This document shows, piece after piece, positions 8,552 through 15,716 of a DNA stretch of 64,000 nucleotides (position 1 is its first letter; each line of letters opens with the position of its first letter). The translations under genes and the position numbers were made by a program. A model generated the notes under the pieces. That model did not search any database. It worked only from the letters and a program-made list of their open reading frames with translations, and was not told the origin of the DNA. The stretch lies in contig JAEUIT010000019.1 of assembly GCA_016795035.1 (NCBI GenBank), positions 21,298-85,297 on the forward strand. Direction: 5' to 3'. This DNA comes from Phycisphaerae bacterium. Lineage in GTDB: Bacteria; Planctomycetota; Phycisphaerae; Phycisphaerales; SM1A02.

Positions 8552-10612
8552 ATGCACCAGCGCCAGCCCCACGCGTCTCACGGCTCCCTCCCAGGCCTTT
8601 CGGCGGACGAGCCGCTTCGTTGGGACGGTTCGGCCCCGACCGACGTCGACTTCCTCGCGATCGGCGGCGGATTCGCCGGGCTTATGACCGCACTTCGGGT
8701 GCACGAGGCCTTGCCGACCGCACGCATCGCGGTGATCGAGCGACGACCGTTGGCGGCGCCGGGCGTCGCGTACGGATCGTGCCACGGGGCGCATCTCCTC
8801 AACGTGCCCGCGGAGCGCATGGGCGCCCGGGCGGAGCGGCCGGCCGAGTTTCTCGAGTGGCTCCGCGGCACGAGCGACGGCACCGTCGCCGGGTCGGCAT
8901 TTGTCCCGCGTGCGGCGTTCGGACGCTACCTCAACGAACTGTTTCGCGATCGGCTCGGCCAGAACGCGAACGTCGAACTCATCCGTGACGACGTGCTCGG
9001 CGTGGCCACGCACCCCGACGGCGCCGTCACCGTGACGCTCGCATCGGGCGCGCGCATTCGCGCGCGCAACGCGGTCCTGGCCATCGGACTTCCGGCGGCC
9101 GGCGCGCCGTGGGAGGACCGCACCGAGTTCGTCGCGCCCGGCGCGCTCGTGGCCGACCCGTGGGAACCGGGCGCGCTCGAGGCACCGCGCGACGCACCGG
9201 TCCTCATCGTCGGAAGCGGACTCACCGCCATCGACGCCGTCCTCGGTCTGCGGCGAAACGGCCATCGCGGATCGATCACGCTCGTCTCACGGCACGGTCG
9301 GCTGCCGTGTCCGCACGCCCCCGCCGGCGAGCCCGCGTTCGCGTTCGATGAGCCACTTCCGGGGCTCCCGGTCGCGCGAATCCTGGGGCTCGTCCGGCGG
9401 GGGATCCGCGAACGCGCCCGCGCCGGGCTCGGCTGGCATGCGGTGATTGACGCGATTCGTCCGCAGACGGTCGCGATCTGGCAATCGTGGTCTCGGCGCG
9501 AGCGCGAGCGTTTCCTCGCGCGGCTCCGGCCCTTCTGGGAAGTGCATCGCCATCGCGCGCCGGTCGAAGTGCTCTCCGAGATCTCGGCGTTGCAGGCGGC
9601 AGGGACGCTCGAACTCGTGCGCGGCGATCTCTCGCTTGCGGTCGGCGAGCCGGACGGCCGCGTGCGGGTGACGGTCGAGACGCTCGACGGAGCGGTGCGC
9701 ACGACCCGCGCGATCACGGTGCGGCGACTGATCAACTGCTGCGGCCCCGCGATGGATCTCGCGCGATCGAAGGACGCGCTCATCCGGGCGCTTCTCGCAC
9801 GCGGAATCGCGACGGTCGACGCCCACGGCCTCGGCTTCCGCGCCGACGCGCGAGCGCGACTCCTCCCGCGCTCGGCGACGCCGGCCAACCTCTACCTCGT
9901 CGGCGCCCTTCGTCGCGGCGATCTCTGGGAATCGACCGCGATCCCCGAACTGCGCGGACAGGCCGCTGCGGTCGCGGCCAATGTCGTCTCCGTGTTGCAG
10001 GCGCCCGTCTCCGTCGCCGCGCCGTCGGCTGCAACGACGGGCGCGAAGGAGCCGCCCAAGCGACTTCCGCGCCGCGACGCCACGGCCTCGCCGCCGGCGG
10101 CGCTCGTGCCGCTCTTCGCCAAGCTCGATGCCTACGACGGCCCCATTCCGTACGAGCGCCTGGTCGAGATCATGCAGGAGCACCCGGTCAGCGCCGCGGA
10201 TCTCGGCGACACCATCCAGGTCGACGGCGGCGCGTACGTGCGCACCCTCGTCTTCGAGCGCGAACACATCGAGGTGCTCGTCATGGCCTGGCTGCCGGGA
10301 CAGCGCAGTCCGATCCACGATCATGCGGGCTCGGGATGCGCGGTGCGCGTGGTTGCGGGAACCGCGTACGAGCGTCTCTATGCGAAGGACGAGGACGGCT
10401 TCGCCGTGCCGACCGGCGATCGCGTGTTGCAGCCAGGCGGCGTGACCGGCGCGTTCGACGACGAGATTCACTCCCTCGGCAACGCGGTGGCCGCGCCGGC
10501 GCCGCCGTCGAGCATCCTTGTCACGATCCACGCGTACTCGCCGCCGTTGCGCCCCACGCGAAAGTACGACGAACGCCCGGCAGGCGAACTCAGCGTTGCA
10601 GGTCGGGCGTAG
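8552..10612 (+). CDS. FAD/NAD(P)-binding oxidoreductase fused to cysteine dioxygenase
   Basis: 686 residues. The N-terminal ~500 form a flavoprotein of the NAD_binding_9 type: FLAIGGGFAG (FAD Rossmann), HLLNVPAERMGA, a second dinucleotide site VLIVGSGLTAID and a closing LYLVGAL segment. The C-terminal ~160 residues form a cupin cysteine dioxygenase: substrate Arg in YVRTLV, iron His pair in SPIHDHAGSGC, third His in DEIHSLGN and Tyr in IHAYSPPL. The Cys after HDH and the Tyr sit at the positions of the Cys93-Tyr157 crosslink of mammalian enzyme. Inferred role: oxidation of cysteine or a related thiol linked to a flavin step. The ATG at 8552 is preferred because the sigma-54-like promoter lies just upstream. 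Confidence 0.88.
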   Translation: MHQRQPHASHGSLPGLSADEPLRWDGSAPTDVDFLAIGGGFAGLMTALRVHEALPTARIAVIERRPLAAPGVAYGSCHGAHLLNVPAERMGARAERPAEFLEWLRGTSDGTVAGSAFVPRAAFGRYLNELFRDRLGQNANVELIRDDVLGVATHPDGAVTVTLASGARIRARNAVLAIGLPAAGAPWEDRTEFVAPGALVADPWEPGALEAPRDAPVLIVGSGLTAIDAVLGLRRNGHRGSITLVSRHGRLPCPHAPAGEPAFAFDEPLPGLPVARILGLVRRGIRERARAGLGWHAVIDAIRPQTVAIWQSWSRRERERFLARLRPFWEVHRHRAPVEVLSEISALQAAGTLELVRGDLSLAVGEPDGRVRVTVETLDGAVRTTRAITVRRLINCCGPAMDLARSKDALIRALLARGIATVDAHGLGFRADARARLLPRSATPANLYLVGALRRGDLWESTAIPELRGQAAAVAANVVSVLQAPVSVAAPSAATTGAKEPPKRLPRRDATASPPAALVPLFAKLDAYDGPIPYERLVEIMQEHPVSAADLGDTIQVDGGAYVRTLVFEREHIEVLVMAWLPGQRSPIHDHAGSGCAVRVVAGTAYERLYAKDEDGFAVPTGDRVLQPGGVTGAFDDEIHSLGNAVAAPAPPSSILVTIHAYSPPLRPTRKYDERPAGELSVAGRA

Positions 10613-10620
10613 CCGATCGG

Positions 10621-11166
10621 CTACGAGGCCACATACGCGTAGAGCCGCTGGTCGCGGATGACCCCCGCCTTGAGCGCGCTTCGTCGCATCACGCCCTCGA
10701 GCGTGTAGCCGGCTTTCTCGAGGACGCGCGACGAGGCTGCGTTCTCGGCGAACGGCACGGCGAAGACACGGGTGAGGTCGAACGCCTCGATGGCGTGGAG
10801 CGTCACCGCGCGGACGGCGTCCGACATGATGCCCTTGCCCCAGAAGGGCTCCGCGAGGAAGTAGCCGAGTTCGGCGGAGACGCGTTCGATGTCGTCCTGG
10901 AGCACGATGGCGATGCTTCCGACCGCCGTGCCGTCGACGTCGATCGCCCACCGCGTCTCAGGCTCGAGCGTCATCGCCGACGCGATGAACGCATGGGCAT
11001 GCTCCGGACCGTACGGATGCGGGAACGCGTCGCGCAGGTTCGCCCAGACGTTGCGGTTGTTGGCTGCAACGACGAGATCGTCGACGTCGTCGAGCGACCA
11101 TGAACGAACGGTGCAACGACCGCAGGCGAGCGCGAGGGGGCGGCGCGGATGGCGGCCGTTCTCCAT
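10621..11166 (-). CDS. GNAT family N-acetyltransferase (RimJ/RimL type)
   Basis: 181 residues. The acetyl-CoA binding region reads ELGYFLAEPFWGKGIMSDAV, followed by the RimJ/RimL hallmark NAASSRVLEKAGYTLEG. The N-terminal region VRSWSLDDVDDLV and HPYGPEHAHAFI also fit the family. Substrate unknown: members acetylate ribosomal protein N-termini, amino acids or antibiotics. It converges with the dioxygenase gene (8-base gap) and lies 19 bases from the start of the next minus-strand gene product, so it may be the last gene of that group. Confidence 0.88.
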   Translation of the reverse strand: MENGRHPRRPLALACGRCTVRSWSLDDVDDLVVAANNRNVWANLRDAFPHPYGPEHAHAFIASAMTLEPETRWAIDVDGTAVGSIAIVLQDDIERVSAELGYFLAEPFWGKGIMSDAVRAVTLHAIEAFDLTRVFAVPFAENAASSRVLEKAGYTLEGVMRRSALKAGVIRDQRLYAYVAS

Positions 11167-11185
11167 CGATCACTCGCGCCTTCCG

Positions 11186-13186
11186 TCAGCCGGCGGTGCC
11201 GGCGGGCTTCGTCGATCCTTCGGCGCTCTTGTCGGTCGTGGCCGCCGCATCGTCGCCTTCCGCTTCCTTGCCCTCGCGGGAGAGGTGGAAGTTGTGGCGA
11301 GCCATGAGCGACTCGAGCGAGAATAGGTTCCGGACCGCTTCCTGATAGCCGTCGCCCGCGAGCGTGCCATGGGTGCGCAGGTCGGACACGAGCGGCTCGA
11401 AATCCTCTTGGGTGAGCGGCATGACGTCGGTCGCGCGCACCACGAGAACCGCGAGCTTCTTCGGGAGGGAGATGACGAACGTGCGGTCTGCGGCGGGAAG
11501 GTCGGCGAGCGGCGTCGCGGGATCGCGCGGAAGCGCGAGCGTGCGGCTGACGATGTCGCGCGAGACCTCGGGATCGGAGCCGATGCCCGGAAGTGGCGAG
11601 GAGAACTTGATGCCGAATTGCAGGCCCTGCGGATTCGTCTCGCGGATGCCGGTCACGTTCTGTACGGCCGTGCCGAAGTCGGACGCAACCTTGAAGAGGC
11701 CGTCGGCGTCGGCGGTCGTCTTGAGCGCGGCGGTCTGCGCATCGATCGCCTCGAATCGCTTCATCGCCGTGACGTCGCGGACGAGCGCGTCGCGCACTTC
11801 ATCGATCGAGGTCGGCGGCCGCGACGGATCGACGCGCACCACGCGGGCGATGAAGATGTCCTTGTTCGTCGCCGTGAGCGGCGGAAGGGAGACGCCGACC
11901 TGCGCGAGCGGAATGTCGGTCGGCTTCGCGAACTCCTTGAGCGTCGCGATGATGTTCGGTAGCGCCAGCGGGCGGGTGCCGAGCTGCGTCGTCGACGCGC
12001 TGCCGATGCCGGGCATGGTGCTGAGGTCGGCGATCGAGCGGAGGACCGTGCCCGTCGAGCCATAGGCCGGCGGATTGATCTTGAACTGCGACGCGATCTC
12101 ATTCGAGAGCGTCTGGAAGTTGACCCGCTTCGTGTCCCAATCGGTCGGCAGGACGTAGAGACCGTTGCCGTCGCGCTTGAGGCCGCGCTGCGTCTGAGCC
12201 ATCGCGTCGATGGCGAACTTCGTGATCTCGCGCATCCGCTCCGCGACGAGCTCGTCGAGCACGGTCTTGCGGACCGTCGATTCGTACTGCGAGAAGAGGA
12301 CGAGCGGATCCTGCGTGCCTGCGGGGACGCCGAACTTCTCCGGCGCTTCCGCGAACTTCTTCTTGAGCGTCACGCTGTCGAGGGCGGCGCTCTGTTCGAC
12401 CGCGGCGCGAACCTGCGCCTCGCTGATCTGGATCCATTCGAGCTCGACGCGATCGGGCAGCCGGTATCCGAAACCGCGCGCCGAACCGGCCGGAGGCGGG
12501 ACATCCGCGTACGCCCGAAGCTGCGCCTCGAGTTCGGCGTCGGTCGGAGCCGGAACCTCGGGCAGCGTGAGCGTGAAGGCGTCGAGCGCGACGATGTCGG
12601 CGTTGACGGCCGTCAGCATCTCGGCGGCGCCGGCGCGAAGCCGCGTATCCGAGAAGTGGCCGGTCGAATACAGCAGGTCGCGCAGGCGCGCCATGCCGTT
12701 GATCTTGGCGATCGTCTGACGGACCACCAACGGGCTCGCGCCCGACCGCGCGCCGATGAGCGCGGCGGCGCTGTCGGCGTTCGCTTCGAGCTCTTCCGCG
12801 TCAAAGAGCGGCTTCAGCCCCATCGCCATCGTGTCGAGCAACATCGTGGCGTCTTGCTCGCCGCCCACGAGTCCGGCCTCGGTCGCCTCTTGGGTGAGGA
12901 GATACCAATGCGCGGGATCGGAGTCGGCACCCTGGACAGGAACGAACGGAACTTGCGGGAAGAGCTTCTTCAGCTCATCGATCACCGCAAGTTCACGTCG
13001 AGCCTTGTCAAGGTCGCCGAGCGTGACCTTCTTGTTGTTCGGTCCGATCGTCGCCCACGCCGTGCCTTCACGCGCGGTGTAGTTCGAGATCTGCGAAAGG
13101 CTTCCGCCGACGGCCCACGCCAAGAGGAGCAGGACGCCGAAGACGCCGAGGAAGATCTTGTTGTATTGACGGAGGAATCGAAGCAT
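11186..13186 (-). CDS. Membrane-anchored SurA/PpiD-like periplasmic chaperone
   Basis: 666 residues. A short cytoplasmic N-terminus MLRFLRQYNK leads into one membrane helix (IFLGVFGVLLLLAWAVGG), then a large exported part. This architecture and the N-terminal helical region (LGDLDKARRELAVIDEL) resemble the SurA_N/PpiD family of outer-membrane protein folding factors. I could not identify a clear parvulin (PPIC) catalytic signature, so isomerase activity is doubtful. The C-terminus is charged and low in complexity. Downstream of rpsD on the same strand with a 113-base gap. Confidence 0.7.
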   Translation of the reverse strand: MLRFLRQYNKIFLGVFGVLLLLAWAVGGSLSQISNYTAREGTAWATIGPNNKKVTLGDLDKARRELAVIDELKKLFPQVPFVPVQGADSDPAHWYLLTQEATEAGLVGGEQDATMLLDTMAMGLKPLFDAEELEANADSAAALIGARSGASPLVVRQTIAKINGMARLRDLLYSTGHFSDTRLRAGAAEMLTAVNADIVALDAFTLTLPEVPAPTDAELEAQLRAYADVPPPAGSARGFGYRLPDRVELEWIQISEAQVRAAVEQSAALDSVTLKKKFAEAPEKFGVPAGTQDPLVLFSQYESTVRKTVLDELVAERMREITKFAIDAMAQTQRGLKRDGNGLYVLPTDWDTKRVNFQTLSNEIASQFKINPPAYGSTGTVLRSIADLSTMPGIGSASTTQLGTRPLALPNIIATLKEFAKPTDIPLAQVGVSLPPLTATNKDIFIARVVRVDPSRPPTSIDEVRDALVRDVTAMKRFEAIDAQTAALKTTADADGLFKVASDFGTAVQNVTGIRETNPQGLQFGIKFSSPLPGIGSDPEVSRDIVSRTLALPRDPATPLADLPAADRTFVISLPKKLAVLVVRATDVMPLTQEDFEPLVSDLRTHGTLAGDGYQEAVRNLFSLESLMARHNFHLSREGKEAEGDDAAATTDKSAEGSTKPAGTAG

Positions 13187-13299
13187 GGCGACCGGCAGCG
13201 GCTCGGGTCATGTGATCGGAGCCAGCGCGGCCGCGCGTTCGAGGCTGACGCCGGACCTCCGCTCGATCGGCGCCGTTGCAGGCGCCGACCGATTCGCGA

Positions 13300-13899
13300 T
13301 CAGCGATAGAACTCGACGATGAGGTTCGTGTTGACGTCGAACGGAATCTGATCAGACGTCGGCTTGGCGACGACCTTGATCGAAAGTTCGGCGGGGTTGA
13401 CGGAAATCCAGCCCGGCGTGACGTGGCCGGCGAGCGACTCCATCTGCTCGCGCGAGAGCTTGTGGATGCGCTCGCGGAGGGTGATCGTGTCGCCGACGTC
13501 GACGCTGTAGCTCGGACGGTCGACCTTCTGGCCGTTCACGAGGACGTGGCCGTGCACCACCATCTGACGCGCCGCCCAGACCGTGCGGGCGAAGCCGGCG
13601 CGACGGAGGACGTTGTCGAGGCGCGACTCGAGAAGCTGCATGAGCACTTCGCCGGTGTTGCCCGGGCGACGGCCTGCTTCCGCGAGGTAGCGGCGGAACT
13701 GGCGCTCGAGGACGTTGTAGTGATAGCGGAGCTTCTGCTTCTCATCCTTGCGGATGCCGTAGTCCTTGAGACGACGGCCACGGAAGCCGTGCATGCCGGG
13801 GACCGTGAGCTGCCGCTTGGCGGTGTGCTTCGGGATGTCAGCGATCGGAACGCCGACCTTGCGAGAGAGCTTCACCTTCGGACCCAAGTAGCGAGCCAT
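13300..13899 (-). CDS. rpsD: Small ribosomal subunit protein uS4
   Basis: 199 residues, normal length. MARYLGPKVKLSRKVGVPI at the start, GMHGFRGRRLKDYGIRKDEK and QKLRYHYNVLERQFRRY, then the S4 RNA-binding domain LESRLDNVLRRAGFARTVWA with VVHGHVLVNGQKVDRPS. This is the zinc-free version lacking the N-terminal cysteines. uS4 starts 30S assembly at the 16S 5' domain. The gene stands alone here, not in the alpha operon, which is common outside the classic models. Confidence 0.97.
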   Translation of the reverse strand: MARYLGPKVKLSRKVGVPIADIPKHTAKRQLTVPGMHGFRGRRLKDYGIRKDEKQKLRYHYNVLERQFRRYLAEAGRRPGNTGEVLMQLLESRLDNVLRRAGFARTVWAARQMVVHGHVLVNGQKVDRPSYSVDVGDTITLRERIHKLSREQMESLAGHVTPGWISVNPAELSIKVVAKPTSDQIPFDVNTNLIVEFYR

Positions 13900-14140
13900 C
13901 AGCAGTCCTTTTCTATCGAGAGTTCAACGGGAGAAAGCAGCCGGAGCGATGCACGGGGCAACGTCAACGCCGTCTTCGCGCGATGCGTGAGAAGGCGAGT
14001 CGACGCTTGCGGAGACTTCGACGCCGCCGAGGCAGCGAACGGTCCCCGCGCGGCGAATGCCGCGCCGAACCCGAACGAGCGGACAACGCCGCTGTAGGGG
14101 AATCGAGGAGTACACCACATGTGGCCGGATTCGTCAAGAA

Positions 14141-15352
14141 TCAGGCTGCGATTGCCGTGCTCGACTGCGGGTTGCTCGGGGCCGAGGAGGTCGTCGCGGG
14201 CAGGCCGGGACGGATCGGCGCGGGGGTAGACACGCGCCACGGAAGGTGCTTGCGGTCGCTGACGCGGATGGCGACGCTCTCGGCGGCCAATGCGGGCGAT
14301 GCGCCTGCGGCGGTGCCTTGGACGGCCGGGTGCGCGATCGCGTGCGTGAGACCGAAGTCGCGAGCGAGCCCGCTGAGAATCTCGGAGACGCGCCGGGCGA
14401 GGAGACTTGGCCGCGAGCCGGGAGCGGTCGGCGCGGTGAAGGCCGAGAGGAGCAGGGTGAGCTCGTGAAGCGCGGCCTCGCCGAGCCCGACCGCGGTGCG
14501 CGCCGCCGGGTGTGCGGGTTGGTGGGAGGGAGGGCGGGAGGCGCGGGCGGCGATTGCGGTGGTCAGGATCGAGCAGAAGGCGGGGGTGGGGTCGGTGCGA
14601 CGCGGCGTGCACGCCAGGTCCCGATAATGGTGTGTGGCATGGAGTGGCGGGAGGGGCGGTTGGTCGGCCCGGCGTGCCCCCGCCACGTCCCGATAAACGG
14701 GCGGGGCCTGATCTGGCTTCACGTCCCGATAAATAGGCGGGGCCTGATCGAGGGCCAGGGCCCCATCGAGGGCCCCATCGACCGCCTGCTCGGCGCCTCG
14801 CGCGACCTCTGTCGCGTGGGTGGCGTCTTTCGGCGCCGCCCGCAACGCCGCGCAGGGCTCGGCGACCGAGACGACCGCATTCGCGCCGCCAGCTGCGGTG
14901 AGGATCGCCGCGACGATCGATGCGAGCGGTCGCGCGGCGGGCTCGTCGGCAAGTTCCTCGAGATGGAGGTCGAGGCTGTCGGCGTCATCAAGCGCGAGAA
15001 GGGCAACCGCACGCAAGAGATCGAGTCGCGGCGTGGGCCGCGCGACCGCACCGAGCACCGCCAATGCGGTGACGGCGTCCCCCTCGAGTAGCCGCAGCGT
15101 TGCGACGCGGTCGACGATTGCAGGGTCGGCGTCGATCGACGCGGGCAGACGGCGCTCGCACTCGAGCGCGCGACGCACGTCGCCCGCGGCGACGGCGCGA
15201 TCGATCGCCGCGATGCTCGCGCGGACATCCTCCGAAACACCACCGTCGCATGGCATCGGACCCTCGGCGGCAAGGGCGTCCGCGCGATGGGTCGCGCGAG
15301 CGCAGGCGAGCTGTTCGATGCGACGAATCCGATCGGGGCGGAACTCTGACAT
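14141..15352 (-). CDS. Unknown Ala-rich protein with repeat-derived insertion
   Basis: 403 residues, no family recognised. Residues 1-150 are helical and Ala/Leu-rich, possibly TPR-like (AIDRAVAAGDVRRALECERR, then VATLRLLEGDAVTALAVLGA). In the middle, about residues 205-245, the frame passes through copies of the 23-bp repeat and gives PPIYRDV, PPVYRDV and HHYRDLA. The C-terminal part resumes as an Ala/Pro-rich helical region (SLLARRVSEILSGLARDFGL). The start ATG at 15352 (MSEFRPDRIRR) is the last one before upstream repeats; the frame stays open to 15538 only through repeat DNA. Whether the repeat-derived peptide is tolerated or marks a decaying gene is unclear. Confidence 0.6.
   Translation of the reverse strand: MSEFRPDRIRRIEQLACARATHRADALAAEGPMPCDGGVSEDVRASIAAIDRAVAAGDVRRALECERRLPASIDADPAIVDRVATLRLLEGDAVTALAVLGAVARPTPRLDLLRAVALLALDDADSLDLHLEELADEPAARPLASIVAAILTAAGGANAVVSVAEPCAALRAAPKDATHATEVARGAEQAVDGALDGALALDQAPPIYRDVKPDQAPPVYRDVAGARRADQPPLPPLHATHHYRDLACTPRRTDPTPAFCSILTTAIAARASRPPSHQPAHPAARTAVGLGEAALHELTLLLSAFTAPTAPGSRPSLLARRVSEILSGLARDFGLTHAIAHPAVQGTAAGASPALAAESVAIRVSDRKHLPWRVSTPAPIRPGLPATTSSAPSNPQSSTAIAA
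14618..14640 (+). repeat. 23-bp interspersed repeat, copy 4 (in a reading frame)
   Basis: Begins GTCCCGATAATGGTG and ends TGGCAT. Identical to the copy at 1797-1819 in opposite orientation. It lies inside the unknown CDS 14141-15352, encoding HHYRDL. Confidence 0.8.
14687..14749 (+). repeat. Two truncated copies of the 23-bp repeat
   Basis: GTCCCGATAAA at 14687 and at 14723 are each followed, after two variable bases, by GGCGGGGCCTGATC. They share the GTCCCGATAA half of the 23-bp family and then their own 3' sequence, so they look like a duplicated chimeric unit. They encode the IYRDV and VYRDV peptides of the surrounding frame. Confidence 0.7.
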
Positions 15353-15452
15353 CGGGCACCTCCAAGGTTCGGGCGCGAAGCGCCGTGCGGACAGTGCCCC
15401 TCCACGGACTCTGTCGGTCGCCTGAACCTCACCGCACCAACGCTGCGCCAAG

Positions 15453-15475
15453 GTCCGCGTAACGATGCCTGGCAT
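15453..15475 (+). repeat. 23-bp interspersed repeat, copy 5
   Basis: Begins GTCCGCGTAACGATG and ends TGGCAT; identical to the copy at 15640-15662. Confidence 0.8.
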
Positions 15476-15515
15476 GACGCGAGACGTGATGCGGCACAAC
15501 GCGTGACAGCCCAAC

Positions 15516-15538
15516 GTCCGCGTAATGGTGTGTGGCAT
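15516..15538 (+). repeat. 23-bp interspersed repeat, copy 6
   Basis: Begins GTCCGCGTAATGGTG and ends TGGCAT. It combines the 5' half of copies 5 and 7 with the 3' half of copies 3 and 4. Confidence 0.8.
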
Positions 15539-15639
15539 AGCGCGCTAGTGTGGCATAGCGCGCTGATGGGCTCGGGCAGCCCATCTGCGCCGCACCTCGC
15601 ACCGCACGCACCCCGTGCAGTCTCGGCGCAGCCCACAAC

Positions 15640-15662
15640 GTCCGCGTAACGATGCCTGGCAT
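15640..15662 (+). repeat. 23-bp interspersed repeat, copy 7
   Basis: Begins GTCCGCGTAACGATG and ends TGGCAT; identical to the copy at 15453-15475. Confidence 0.8.
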
Positions 15663-15716
15663 CGCCCGACCCGCGCCCTCGCCCAACTCGCGCCCTCGTC
15701 CCGACTCGCCCCTGCC

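Larger units (their letters stand above)
15353..15716. repeat. Intergenic region with repeat copies
   Basis: No gene seen in these 364 bases between the unknown gene and purF. It contains three full copies of the 23-bp repeat (15453-15475, 15516-15538, 15640-15662). A short tandem follows the middle copy: TGTGGCATAGCGCGCT occurs twice, around 15532 and 15550. The first and last full copies are identical to each other. Confidence 0.7.
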
